Assembly (NCBI RefSeq): GCF_002001085.1
Contig: NZ_MUNU01000006.1
Coordinates: 59,227-123,226, forward strand
Source of the DNA: Rhodanobacter sp. B05
GTDB lineage: Bacteria > Pseudomonadota > Gammaproteobacteria > Xanthomonadales > Rhodanobacteraceae
Reading direction: 5' to 3'
DNA: 64,000 bases
The notes beneath the pieces were generated by a model. That model saw only the letters and a program-made list of their open reading frames with translations. It did no database searches and had not been told where the DNA came from. Positions 19,917 through 28,037 of this stretch are shown here, piece after piece. Each line of letters starts with the position of its first letter. Positions within the stretch are counted from its first letter, which is position 1. A program made the position numbers and the translations under genes.

Positions 19917-21368
19917 ATGTTCGAAAACGCCTTCAACAACATGGACCGCGTCATGCGCAATGACGAGGGTCTGGCCTCCGAGCTGGATTACGCCGAGCAG
20001 ACCTCGTGGCTGCTGTTTCTCAAGTATCTCGACGACATGGAGCACGAGTGGGCGGACGAGGCCACGCTGGAAGGCCGCGACTACACGCCGATCCTTGATG
20101 AACCGTACCGCTGGCAGTCGTGGGCCGCGCCGAAGAAGAAAGACGGCACGCCCGACCTCAACGCCGCGCGCACCGGCGCTGACCTGATCGAGTTCGTCAA
20201 CGGCAAGCTGTTTCCGTACCTCAAGACGTTTCGCGAAACCACCGATGATCCCGACTCGCTGGATTACAAGATCGGCGAGATCTTCTCCGAAATCGCCAAC
20301 CGCTTTCGCTCCGGCTACTCGCTGCGCGACGCGCTGGAAATCATCGACCAGCTCAGCTTCGGCAGCCAGGAAGCCAAGCACGAGCTGTCGGACCTGTACG
20401 AAACCCGCATCAAGCGCATGGGCAACGCCGGCCGCAACGGCGGCGAGTACTACACGCCGCGCCCGCTGATCCGCGCCATGATTCAGGTGGTCAAACCGCA
20501 GATCGGCGAAACCATCTACGACGGCGCCTGCGGATCGGCGGGCTTCCTGTGCGAAGCATGGGACTACCTGCGCCGCGACAACCTCTCCGCTGCCGAGTGG
20601 GACACCCTGCAGCGCAAGACCTTCCACGGCCAGGAGAAGAAATCGCTGGCCTACGTGCTCGGCGTGATGAACCTGATCCTGCATGGCGTGGACGCGCCGA
20701 ACATCCGCCACACCAACACGCTCGCCGATAACGTGATGGACATCCAGCAGAAGGATCGCCATGACATCGTGCTGGCCAATCCGCCGTTCGGCGGCGGCGA
20801 GCGCAAGGAGGTGCAGCAGAACTTCCCGATCAAGTCCGGCGAAACCGCCTACCTGTTCCTGCAGCACTTCATGCGCAAACTCAAGGCCGGCGGTCGTGGT
20901 GCCATCGTCATCAAGAACACCTTCCTCAGCAACACCGACAACGCCAGCGTGGCGCTGCGCAAGGAGCTGCTGGAAAGCTGCAATTTGCACACCGTACTCG
21001 ATTGTCCGAGCGGCACGTTCCAGGGCGCGGGCGTGAAGACCGTGGTGCTGTTCTTCGAGAAGGGGTCGAAGACGCACAAGACCTGGTACTACCAGCTCGA
21101 TCCCGGCCGCAGCATGGGCAAGACCAATCCGCTCAATGACGAGGACCTGGCCGAGTTCGTGGCCTTGCAGGTGGACAAGGCCGACAGCGACAAGAGCTGG
21201 ACGGTGGCGGTCAAGGACGTGGACAAGGCGACGTGGGATTTGTCGGTGAAAAATCCGAACGCGCCGGAGGCGGAGGCGTTGCGCAGTCCTGAGCAGATCA
21301 TTGCCGATATGTTGGCGCGGGATGAAGAGACGGCGCGGATTCTGGAAGAGATTCGGGGGATGCTGTGA
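19917..21368 (+). CDS. hsdM: Type I restriction-modification DNA methyltransferase subunit
   Basis: Modification subunit of a type I R-M enzyme; with HsdS it methylates adenine in the recognition sequence using S-adenosylmethionine. The 483-residue protein has the HsdM N-terminal helical domain (MFENAFNNMDRV...SELDYAEQTSWLLFLKYLDD), the AdoMet motif DGACGSAGFL and catalytic NPPF in DIVLANPPFGGGERKEV. I choose the ATG at 19917, the family-conserved beginning; an ATG six codons upstream (19899) is also open, and neither has a strong ribosome-binding site. The stop overlaps the hsdS start by 4 bases. Part of the operon hsdM-hsdS-toxin-antitoxin genes-hsdR. Confidence 0.95.
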   Translation: MFENAFNNMDRVMRNDEGLASELDYAEQTSWLLFLKYLDDMEHEWADEATLEGRDYTPILDEPYRWQSWAAPKKKDGTPDLNAARTGADLIEFVNGKLFPYLKTFRETTDDPDSLDYKIGEIFSEIANRFRSGYSLRDALEIIDQLSFGSQEAKHELSDLYETRIKRMGNAGRNGGEYYTPRPLIRAMIQVVKPQIGETIYDGACGSAGFLCEAWDYLRRDNLSAAEWDTLQRKTFHGQEKKSLAYVLGVMNLILHGVDAPNIRHTNTLADNVMDIQQKDRHDIVLANPPFGGGERKEVQQNFPIKSGETAYLFLQHFMRKLKAGGRGAIVIKNTFLSNTDNASVALRKELLESCNLHTVLDCPSGTFQGAGVKTVVLFFEKGSKTHKTWYYQLDPGRSMGKTNPLNDEDLAEFVALQVDKADSDKSWTVAVKDVDKATWDLSVKNPNAPEAEALRSPEQIIADMLARDEETARILEEIRGML

Positions 21369-22591
21369 ACGGTGTCTTGGCAACGACGTGGGGTTACAAG
21401 CGCCTCGGCGAACTGACAGATAAGATCGGAAGCGGCGCAACTCCGCGTGGAGGTAAGGAGTCCTACAAGGAAATTGGAGTTTCCTTAATACGAAGTTTAA
21501 ATATTCACGACCTTGAATTTCGCTATGCCAATTTGGCAAAAATTGACGATACGCAAGCAGCCGCGCTTGCGAACGTAGATGTCGAAGCACGGGATGTCTT
21601 GCTCAATATCACCGGAGCTTCCATAGCCAGGTGCGCACAAGTCCCTCTGGACGTCCTTCCCGCTCGAGTTAATCAACACGTTGCGATTCTTCGCCCGAAA
21701 AGTAACATCTTGGATAGTCGGTTTCTTTCCTACCTTTTGGTTGCTAAGGAAACCAAGGAGCAACTGCTCAATATTGGCGAGAAGGCCGGTGCAACGAGAC
21801 AAGCACTCACCAAGGAGCAGCTTCAAAACTTCCACATACCACTGCCTCCACTGGATGAGCAGAAGCGGATCGTTGCGGTGCTCGATCAGGCCTTCGCCGC
21901 CCTCGACCGCGCCCGCGCCCATGCCGAGGCCAATCTGGCGGATGCGGACGAACTGTTCGAGAACGTGCTGCTAGCCACCTTCGACGAGCTTGTCTCCTCC
22001 GCTGGCATGAGGACGCTCGCCGAGGCCGCGAGTGACTTCTCTCGAGGCAAGTCCAGGCATCGCCCTCGGAACGATCCGGCGCTCTACGGCGGCGCCTATC
22101 CCTTTATCCAGACAGGCGATATTCGCAGGAGCCAGGGCAGCATCCGGGAATATTCCCAAACCTACAACGACGTCGGATTGGCGCAGAGCATGCTGTGGCC
22201 TGTCGGTACTGTTTGCATCACGATCGCGGCGAACATTGCTGAAACCGGTGTGCTTGAGTTCGAGGGATGCTTTCCAGATAGCGTGATCGGAATGGTGCCG
22301 ACACCAGGCGAATCAACGCCCTACTACGTCGAGTACATGCTTCGATATTTTGCGAAGGAGCTTAAGCTTCAGGGAAAGGGCAGCGCGCAAGACAACATCA
22401 ACCTCGCCACGTTCGAGCATGCCAAATTTCCGTTCCCGCCACTCGAACGACAAATGGCTGTTGTTGAGAAGCTCGACAGCCTCGCCGCAGAGGTTGCGGC
22501 GCTGTGCTTGAATTATTCGCGCACTCTTGAGGACATCGCCAACCTCTGCCAATCCCTCCTGCAAAAAGCCTTCTCCGGTCAACTGGCCTGA
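21365..22591 (+). CDS. hsdS: Type I restriction-modification specificity subunit
   Basis: Determines the bipartite DNA recognition sequence of the HsdMSR complex. The 408 residues form two target-recognition domains, TRD1 about 10-160 and TRD2 about 215-370, each followed by a conserved helical spacer (PLPPLDEQKRIVAVLDQAFAALD and FPPLERQMAVVEKLDSLAAEVAAL). It starts with GTG inside the hsdM stop (4-base overlap). TRD1 is clearly more A+T-rich than the flanking spacers and than hsdM, consistent with domain swapping among hsdS alleles. The recognition sequence cannot be predicted by reading. Confidence 0.94.
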   Translation: MNGVLATTWGYKRLGELTDKIGSGATPRGGKESYKEIGVSLIRSLNIHDLEFRYANLAKIDDTQAAALANVDVEARDVLLNITGASIARCAQVPLDVLPARVNQHVAILRPKSNILDSRFLSYLLVAKETKEQLLNIGEKAGATRQALTKEQLQNFHIPLPPLDEQKRIVAVLDQAFAALDRARAHAEANLADADELFENVLLATFDELVSSAGMRTLAEAASDFSRGKSRHRPRNDPALYGGAYPFIQTGDIRRSQGSIREYSQTYNDVGLAQSMLWPVGTVCITIAANIAETGVLEFEGCFPDSVIGMVPTPGESTPYYVEYMLRYFAKELKLQGKGSAQDNINLATFEHAKFPFPPLERQMAVVEKLDSLAAEVAALCLNYSRTLEDIANLCQSLLQKAFSGQLA

Positions 22592-22616
22592 CCAGCGACA
22601 AACCCGGATCGCCAAC

Positions 22617-22649
22617 TTGACATAAGTAACATAAAGGTTACCATACGCC
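22617..22649 (+). promoter_or_regulatory. Promoter with internal operator upstream of the higB-like toxin
   Basis: A -35 TTGACA (22617-22622) and a -10-like TACCAT (22639-22644) are separated by 16 bases. The inverted repeat GTAAC/GTTAC (22626-22630 and 22637-22641) sits in the spacer, where a bound antitoxin would block polymerase. The predicted transcription start falls on or next to the toxin ATG at 22650, so the message may be leaderless. Confidence 0.55.
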
Positions 22650-22988
22650 ATGACATGGAAAGTCGAGGAATACATCGCCGAGGATGGCTCCAGCCTCTGG
22701 CGTGACTGGTTTGATGGCCTGCACGTGCAGGCGGCGGCCAAGGTGGCGACCGCCGTGTTGCGGATGGAGATGGGCAATACCTCCAGCGTGAAGTGGTTCG
22801 ACGGTATCGGCGAGTACCGCATCGACTGGGGACCGGGCTACCGCATCTATCTGGCGCGCGATGGCGACAAGCTGATCCTGCTGTTTACCGGCGGCACCAA
22901 GGCCAGCCAGAAAGGCGACATCAAGCGGGCAATGCAGTTGAAGGACGAATACCGGACGCGCAAAGCGCGGCTCGACAAATCGAGGTGA
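22650..22988 (+). CDS. RelE/HigB-type addiction-module toxin
   Basis: A 112-residue toxin of the Gp49/RelE-like addiction-module killer family (TIGR02683 type), expected to be an mRNA interferase. Typical strings are VKWFDGIGEYRIDWGPGYRIYLARDGDKLILLFTGGTKASQKGDI, with the Arg/Tyr-rich beta core and the final GGxKxxQxxDI motif with Lys. The toxin precedes its antitoxin (gap of 4 bases), the reversed order usual for higBA-like pairs. It lies inside the type I R-M operon between hsdS and hsdR, with its own promoter. Function is assigned from family and pairing. Confidence 0.88.
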   Translation: MTWKVEEYIAEDGSSLWRDWFDGLHVQAAAKVATAVLRMEMGNTSSVKWFDGIGEYRIDWGPGYRIYLARDGDKLILLFTGGTKASQKGDIKRAMQLKDEYRTRKARLDKSR

Positions 22989-22992
22989 TGGC

Positions 22993-23307
22993 ATGCCACT
23001 GACAAGAGACTTCAAGCAGACCGTGACGGAGCGCGTGCGACGCGAGCCGGCCTTTGCGCGGGCACTGCTGGACGAAGCCGCATCGCTGTTCCTCAACGGC
23101 GATCCGGCCACCGCGCGCGTGATCCTGCGCGATCTGGTCAACGCCACGGTCGGCTTCGAGGGCTTGGCTTCGGCCACGGCGCGGCCGAGCAAGAGCCTGC
23201 ACCGCATGCTGTCCGTCGCCGGCAACCCCAGCATGGACAACCTCGCTGCCATCTTCGACGTGCTGCGCCGGAATTTGAAAGTGGATATCGCGGTTCGCGC
23301 CGTCTGA
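22993..23307 (+). CDS. Antitoxin with helix-turn-helix of the higBA-like module
   Basis: A 104-residue DNA-binding protein directly after the RelE/HigB-like toxin, 4 bases apart. The C-terminal half (TARPSKSLHRMLSVAGNPSMDNLAAIFDVLRRNLKV) is an XRE-type helix-turn-helix of the addiction-module antidote family, and the N-terminal half (RREPAFARALLDEAASLFLNGDPATARVILRDLV) is the usual toxin-binding helical part. It should neutralise the toxin and repress the promoter at 22617-22649 through the GTAAC/GTTAC repeat. AGGTG precedes the ATG. The pair is intact. Confidence 0.86.
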   Translation: MPLTRDFKQTVTERVRREPAFARALLDEAASLFLNGDPATARVILRDLVNATVGFEGLASATARPSKSLHRMLSVAGNPSMDNLAAIFDVLRRNLKVDIAVRAV

Positions 23308-23339
23308 CGGGCACTATCCCGCCGCTCATGAAAGCGAAA

Positions 23340-23363
23340 GGCCCCGGTGAACGCACCGAGGCC
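23340..23363 (+). terminator. Hairpin between the two toxin-antitoxin modules
   Basis: An imperfect 10-bp stem (GGCCcCGGTG with CACCGaGGCC, one mismatch) and a 4-base loop lie 33 bases after the first antitoxin. There is no T run, so it is only a candidate terminator. Confidence 0.4.
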
Positions 23364-23474
23364 CTGACGCCGGCCGGGAACCCCCAACCCACTTGCAGCA
23401 AGTTTGCGTCTCAAAGCCCAGAGCATGCAAGCACGCCAAGGTTTTCTTCGAACGCTCGCGCGTCGCCGACTTCA

Positions 23475-23494
23475 TGTAACACAAACGTGCTACA
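23475..23494 (+). promoter_or_regulatory. Palindromic operator upstream of the ribbon-helix-helix antitoxin
   Basis: TGTAACAC-aaac-GTGCTACA, an inverted repeat with one mismatch, centred about 43 bases before the ATG of the antitoxin at 23528. It is the expected site of autorepression by the RHH antitoxin and overlaps the A+T-richest part of the gap, where a promoter would be placed. Confidence 0.5.
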
Positions 23495-23527
23495 TTCCCG
23501 CAAGCTGAGCCAGCCCCGGAGCGCTGC

Positions 23528-23812
23528 ATGAGCACCACCACCATCCGTCTGCCCGACGAACTGAAAGCCCGCGTTGCCGAGGCGGCGGAACATGCCGGCA
23601 CGACCGCGCATAATTTCATTCTGGAGGCGATCGCCGAGAAGGCCGATCAGGCCGAGCAGCGTGCCGCGTTTCACGCTCTGGCGGATCAACGCTACGCGCA
23701 ATTCCTGGAGTCTGGAAAGAGCATTCCGTGGGAGGAAGCGCGCGTCTACCTCAAGGATCGACTCGCCGGAAAAACCGTGAAGCGGCCGGTGGCCCGCAAG
23801 CTGGATCGATAA
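23528..23812 (+). CDS. Ribbon-helix-helix antitoxin (ParD/CopG-like)
   Basis: A 94-residue antitoxin. The N-terminal MSTTTIRLPDELKARVAEAAEHAGTTAHNFILEAI is a typical CopG/MetJ ribbon-helix-helix, binding DNA as a dimer through the TTTIRL strand; the rest (EQRAAFHALADQRYAQFLESGKSIPWEEARVYL) resembles the toxin-binding tails of antitoxins ending in a SIPWEEAR motif. It is followed after one base by a ParE-like toxin. Likely represses its own promoter at the palindrome upstream. Confidence 0.87.
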   Translation: MSTTTIRLPDELKARVAEAAEHAGTTAHNFILEAIAEKADQAEQRAAFHALADQRYAQFLESGKSIPWEEARVYLKDRLAGKTVKRPVARKLDR

Positions 23813-23813
23813 G

Positions 23814-24110
23814 GTGACGCGCGTCAGACTGACGCCCGGAGTCATCGAGGATCTCGAACGAATCGTCGACCATTTGCGTCGGCATGAAAGCGATGCTGCC
23901 GAGGTACGCGCGGGTGAAATCATCAGCGCCCTCGATGTACTCGCAAACAACCCCTTGATCGGCCGCCCGGCAGGCGACGACAAACGCGAATTGGTCATTG
24001 GCCATGGCTCACGCGGATACATGGCGCTGTATTGCCATCTGCCATTGATCGATACAGCCTTGATACTGGCCATTCGTGCGCAACGCGAGGGGGGCTACGC
24101 ACAAGCATGA
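23814..24110 (+). CDS. ParE-like toxin of a type II toxin-antitoxin module
   Basis: A 98-residue RelE/ParE superfamily protein starting with GTG (TRVRLTPGVIEDLERIVDHL). The core NPLIGRPAGDDKRELVIGHGSRGYMALY and the ending ALILAIRAQREGGY match the ParE family C-terminal strand, suggesting gyrase poisoning or ribosome-dependent RNA cleavage; the two cannot be separated by reading. The stop overlaps the hsdR start by 4 bases (ATGA), so toxin and restriction subunit translation are coupled. Confidence 0.86.
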   Translation: MTRVRLTPGVIEDLERIVDHLRRHESDAAEVRAGEIISALDVLANNPLIGRPAGDDKRELVIGHGSRGYMALYCHLPLIDTALILAIRAQREGGYAQA

Positions 24111-26431
24111 ACGAGACCGAAGCGGACACGCGCGCCAATCGCATCGACCCGGTGCTGCGCGACGCCGGCTGGGGCGTGGTCGAGGGCGCGAAGGTCAATC
24201 GCGAGATGATCTGCCCCGGCCGCATCACCGGCGGCGGGCGGGTCAATCCATTGTCGGCCGATTACGTGCTGAGCTATCGCGACCGCAAGCTGGCGGTGAT
24301 CGAGGCCAAGCGCGCGGGGCTGGGACATACGGCGGGCGTGGGCCAGGCCAAGGATTACGCCGGGCGGCTGCAGGCGCGCTTTGCCTACGCCACCAACGGG
24401 CTGGGCTGGTACGGCATCGACATGCAGAGCGGCGCGGAAGGCGATATCGCGCTGCCGTTTCCCACGCCGCAGGAGCTGTGGCAGCGCTGCTTTCCCGAAG
24501 GCAATGACTGGCGCGATCGCTTCGGTGCGGTGCCGTTCGAGACGGATGGCGGCAAGTGGCATCCGCGTTATTACCAGCACAACGCGATCACGGCCGTGCT
24601 GGAAGCCATCGCCAAGGGTGAGCAGCGCATCCTGCTGACGCTGGCGACCGGCACCGGCAAGACGTCGATCGCCTTCCAGATCGCGTGGAAGTTGTTCCAT
24701 GCGCGCTGGAGCCTGAGCCGCGATCCCGTGCGCCGGCCACGCATCCTGTTCCTGGCCGATCGCAACATCCTCGCCGACCAGGCCTACAACGCGTTCAGCG
24801 CGTTTCCGCCCGACGCGCTGTGCCGCATCAGCCCGGACGAGATCCGCAAGCAGGGCAAGATTCCCAAGAACGCCAATGTGTTCTTCACCATCTTCCAGAC
24901 CTTCATGACCGATGGCAGCGCCTCGGAAGAGCCGCAGTTCACCTTCGAGGGCTACGCGCCGGACTTCTTCGACTTCATCATCATCGACGAATGCCATCGC
25001 GGTGGGGCGAAGGACGAAAGCACCTGGCGCGGCATTCTCGAATACTTTGCGCCCGCCGTGCAGTTGGGCATGACCGCCACGCCCAAGCGCGACACCAACG
25101 CCGACACCTACCGCTACTTCGGCGATCCGGTTTATACCTATGCGTTGAAGGAAGGTATTGGCGACGGCTTCCTGACCCCGTTCAAGGTGCGCCAGATGGC
25201 CAGCACGCTGGACACCTATACCTTCTCCGACGAGGACGAAGTGGTCAGCGGCGAGATCGACCCGGAGCGGGAATACACCGAGGCGGACTTCAATACCAGG
25301 CTGATCATCGATGCACGCGAGGAGAGTCGCGTGCAGGAGTTCATGGACCAGATCGACCAGCGCCAGAAGACACTGGTGTTCTGCGCCACGCAGGACCACG
25401 CCGCGCGCGTGCGCAACGTCATCAACCAGATCAAGGACAACCCGGACCCGCACTACTGCGAGCGCGTGACCGCCGACGACGGCAAGCTCGGCGAACTGCA
25501 CCTGCGCGAGTTCCAGGACAACGAGAAGACGCTGCCGACCATACTCACCACCTCGCAGAAACTCTCCACCGGCGTGGATGCGCGCAACGTGCGCAACATC
25601 GTGCTGCTGCGGCCGATCAAGTCGATGATCGAGTTCAAGCAGATCATCGGCCGCGGCACCCGCACCTTCGACGGCAAGGACTTCTTCACGATCTACGATT
25701 TCGTGAAGGCGTACGCGCACTTCAACGATCCGGAATGGGATGGCGAGCCACTGCCGCCGGAAGAACCTGGCGAGCCTCGGCCACCGCGCGGGCCGGACAA
25801 TCCGGATGAGCCGCCCGGCACGTCCGGCGGTGTGAAGGACATACCTGAGCCGGTCGCGAAGATCGTCGTGAAGCTGGCTGATGGCAAAGAGCGCCGCATC
25901 CGCTACCTCGCGGCGACCAGCTACTGGTCGCACGATGGCCGGCCGATCACCGCGCAGGAGTTCATGGAACAACTGTTCGGCGACCTCGGCAACCTCGTCG
26001 CGTCGGAGGATGAGCTGCGTGCGGTATGGAGCGATCCGGACCGGCGTGAGGCATTCCAGCAGCGGCTGGCCGAACTGGGTTACGACGCTGACCGGCTGGA
26101 CGACATGCGTCGCCTGATCGATGCACCGAACAGCGACATCTTCGACGTGCTGGCCTATGTGCGATTCACCCTGGCGCCGTTGTCGCGCGCGGAACGTGCC
26201 GGCGCCGCGCGCGCCAAGGGACTGGGCGGTTACCAGCGTGAGATGCGCAACTTCCTTGAGTACGTGCTGGGTGCCTACGAAAGGCACGGGGTCGACGAGC
26301 TGGCTTCACGCAAGATCACCGATTTCCTGCGCATCCGTTATGGCGGTACCAATGATGCCAAGCGTCTGCTGGGCCCGGTTCCCGCGATCCGCGAGGCCTT
26401 TATCGCGATCCAGGCGCATCTGTATCAATGA
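24107..26431 (+). CDS. hsdR: Type I restriction endonuclease subunit HsdR
   Basis: Restriction and DNA-translocation subunit of the type I system, 774 residues. An N-terminal nuclease domain has the PD-(D/E)xK-like LAVIEAKRAGLG near residue 62. The superfamily 2 motor follows with Walker A LATGTGKTSIAFQ, DECH box FIIIDECHRGG, motif III GMTATPKRD, and motif VI IIGRGTRT. A C-terminal domain (from about 590) resembles the EcoEI HsdR C-terminal region. The start ATG overlaps the ParE-like toxin stop by 4 bases; in-frame sequence before it is not conserved and belongs to the toxin in another frame. No damage is seen, so the system is probably functional. Confidence 0.95.
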   Translation: MNETEADTRANRIDPVLRDAGWGVVEGAKVNREMICPGRITGGGRVNPLSADYVLSYRDRKLAVIEAKRAGLGHTAGVGQAKDYAGRLQARFAYATNGLGWYGIDMQSGAEGDIALPFPTPQELWQRCFPEGNDWRDRFGAVPFETDGGKWHPRYYQHNAITAVLEAIAKGEQRILLTLATGTGKTSIAFQIAWKLFHARWSLSRDPVRRPRILFLADRNILADQAYNAFSAFPPDALCRISPDEIRKQGKIPKNANVFFTIFQTFMTDGSASEEPQFTFEGYAPDFFDFIIIDECHRGGAKDESTWRGILEYFAPAVQLGMTATPKRDTNADTYRYFGDPVYTYALKEGIGDGFLTPFKVRQMASTLDTYTFSDEDEVVSGEIDPEREYTEADFNTRLIIDAREESRVQEFMDQIDQRQKTLVFCATQDHAARVRNVINQIKDNPDPHYCERVTADDGKLGELHLREFQDNEKTLPTILTTSQKLSTGVDARNVRNIVLLRPIKSMIEFKQIIGRGTRTFDGKDFFTIYDFVKAYAHFNDPEWDGEPLPPEEPGEPRPPRGPDNPDEPPGTSGGVKDIPEPVAKIVVKLADGKERRIRYLAATSYWSHDGRPITAQEFMEQLFGDLGNLVASEDELRAVWSDPDRREAFQQRLAELGYDADRLDDMRRLIDAPNSDIFDVLAYVRFTLAPLSRAERAGAARAKGLGGYQREMRNFLEYVLGAYERHGVDELASRKITDFLRIRYGGTNDAKRLLGPVPAIREAFIAIQAHLYQ

Positions 26432-26720
26432 CGGAGGGGCACCGTTCGAGGGTTCCCTGAATCTCCCGGTTCGACCGCGCGAGTGTCGCGGCGAAAGACG
26501 CTACAACAAATCCCCCTGCGCGCCCGCATGACTCAGCCGCCCGTCCACGATGCGTGCTGGCGCGAGGTATAGGGGTGAAGCATCGCCCGCCAGCGGGCTC
26601 CTACGCGAGACGTCAATCTATGAGGTAGGCGCCGCTTCCAATCCGGCTGACGAGGATGGTGAGCTGCTCAGGCCATGCGTACGTGCTGAAGTCAGGTGAG
26701 TGGAAGACGGGTATTCGGGT
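26432..26720. other. Intergenic region with a REP-like palindrome after hsdR
   Basis: About 290 bases between convergent hsdR and the DUF488 gene. It contains one REP-like unit (26580-26602); I see no gene, tRNA end or direct repeat that would mark a mobile-element boundary. Confidence 0.5.
26580..26602 (+). repeat. REP-like palindrome, third copy
   Basis: A 23-base unit reading GCATCGCCCGC-C-AGCGGGCTCCT, identical to the reverse complement of the copy at 11106-11128 except for one loop base. It sits between two convergent genes, as the other pair does. Confidence 0.78.
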
Positions 26721-27266
26721 CTACAGCAGCGTCTTCTGCACCGGTGCGTAACTCAATTGTCCGCCGACGATCCGCGCCGGCGACGTATACGGATGCAGCG
26801 TCGTGTGCCTGGCGTCGATGATGTGGATCACCTCGATCCCGCGCAGCTTCAGCACATCCGAAATGATCGAGCGGTGGCAGCGCCACCACACCGCTTCCGC
26901 GCACATCATCGCGGTGCGCTTGCTGGCGGCAAGCTTCAGCAGTTCGGCGAGCCCTGCGGCAAACTCGGCGCTGGCGGTGTAATCGGCGTAGCCCTGGAAC
27001 GAGGCGTTGCGCCATGCGGCGTTCGGCGAATCCGACTGCACCTGGCGTCGCCCGCCCAGCTTCGGCATCCATTGATAGGCGATGCCATGCGCAGGCAGCG
27101 TGGCGGCCAGCGCCTCGCTGGCGAAATACGGATAACGACGCGAGCCGGGGAAGCGGCGCACGTCGGCGATCGCCTCGATCCGGCATTCGCCGAGCAGGCC
27201 GAGGAACTCCTCCAGCGTGCGGGTGGAGTGGCCGATCGTCCAGATCGTGGCCGGATCGCCGGGCAT
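26721..27266 (-). CDS. DUF488-family protein
   Basis: A 181-residue member of the DUF488 family. The N-terminus TIWTIGHSTRTLEEFLGLL and the following IADVRRFPGSRRYPYF are the family signature, and a later MMCAEAVWWRCHRSIISDVL holds the conserved Cys/His segment (usually CAE...CHR). Biochemical function is unknown; no catalytic role has been settled for the family as far as I know. It follows the DUF2945 gene by 3 bases and is probably co-transcribed with it. Confidence 0.85.
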   Translation of the reverse strand: MPGDPATIWTIGHSTRTLEEFLGLLGECRIEAIADVRRFPGSRRYPYFASEALAATLPAHGIAYQWMPKLGGRRQVQSDSPNAAWRNASFQGYADYTASAEFAAGLAELLKLAASKRTAMMCAEAVWWRCHRSIISDVLKLRGIEVIHIIDARHTTLHPYTSPARIVGGQLSYAPVQKTLL

Positions 27267-27269
27267 CGC

Positions 27270-27482
27270 TCAGTCGATCCGGTGCAGCGCCGCGCCCTTG
27301 TGCATCGCGATGTGGTCGGTCTTGTCGCTCTGGATCTCGTACTGCGGATCGGCCTCGCTGCAACGGCGGGTGTGGCCCTTGTAGTCGGTGTCGCGCGTGT
27401 GCACCTTGGTGATCGTTCCACTCACGTACCCGGCTTCGGAATTCCAGCGCACGTGATCGCCGACTTTGAAGGGATGGCTCAT
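27270..27482 (-). CDS. DUF2945 (HVA1 Tudor-like) small protein
   Basis: A 70-residue protein of the DUF2945/HVA1 family. It starts MSHPFKVGDHVRWNSEAGYVSGTI and ends YEIQSDKTDHIAMHKGAALHRI, both typical of this SH3/Tudor-like beta-barrel family. Its role is unknown. It is 3 bases upstream of the DUF488 gene; such pairs are seen in many proteobacteria, so a common function is an inference from proximity. Confidence 0.85.
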   Translation of the reverse strand: MSHPFKVGDHVRWNSEAGYVSGTITKVHTRDTDYKGHTRRCSEADPQYEIQSDKTDHIAMHKGAALHRID

Positions 27483-27605
27483 GATGGCTCCAGTGATCGC
27501 AGATCCAGAGGCGATTGAAGCAGGTCGTCCGTTCAGTTCAGGTGGAGCCGGTTGGGCCGAAGAGGCTTCATGCCGGGCAAAGTCGAGTAACGGCGGTTCT
27601 GGAAC

Positions 27606-28037
27606 TCAACCTGGCCCCGATGGCCACACCGATGCAAGAAGGCCAGCGGCCCAGTACACGCCGATCGCCATCTGCACGGCAAAGGCGGAGAAACGAACAG
27701 TAACCGCGGCCGCGCTCACCGACGCCAGATGCACCAGCGACTGGAACACGCGGCAGGCAAGAAACAGATAGGCCGCCGAATCGGTAATGGAGGTGTGTCC
27801 GGTGATGATGGCGACCAGCAACAGCCCGCCAAACACAGGAAGGCCTTCGACGCAATTGGCATGAGCCCTGGCCAGCCGCTGCATGAAAGACGAGAGGTTC
27901 GCATTGTCCGGAACGAACCCGTTGGCGGGAATCTTTCCGCGCAGGACAAGCTGCGTCCGGATGATTTCCATGAGTACAAGAAGCAGAAGAGCCCAGGCAA
28001 TGAACCCGGTCAGTGCAATGGCGCTTGGATGGGTCAT
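27606..28037 (-). CDS. MAPEG-family membrane protein
   Basis: A 143-residue inner-membrane protein with four hydrophobic segments (about 6-28, 65-85, 88-106, 115-135). The string FMQRLARAHANCVEGLPVFGGLLL carries the R-x-x-x-N-x-x-E-x motif of MAPEG enzymes (membrane glutathione transferase and eicosanoid families), although the substrate in bacteria is rarely known. The ATG at 28037 (MTHPSAIAL) is preceded by GAGGGAA. Same strand as its neighbours, with gaps above 100 bases, so probably its own unit. Confidence 0.82.
   Translation of the reverse strand: MTHPSAIALTGFIAWALLLLVLMEIIRTQLVLRGKIPANGFVPDNANLSSFMQRLARAHANCVEGLPVFGGLLLVAIITGHTSITDSAAYLFLACRVFQSLVHLASVSAAAVTVRFSAFAVQMAIGVYWAAGLLASVWPSGPG

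Noticed and set aside
24095..26287. 730-codon frame opposite hsdR
   Set aside because: HsdR motifs are unambiguous on the plus strand; the antisense frame is open only because of GC-rich codon use.
27545..27612. GTTGGGC and ACTCAAC cores near 27.55-27.61 kb considered as another attC
   Set aside because: The two cores are in the wrong order for an attC and no pairing inner arms are found.
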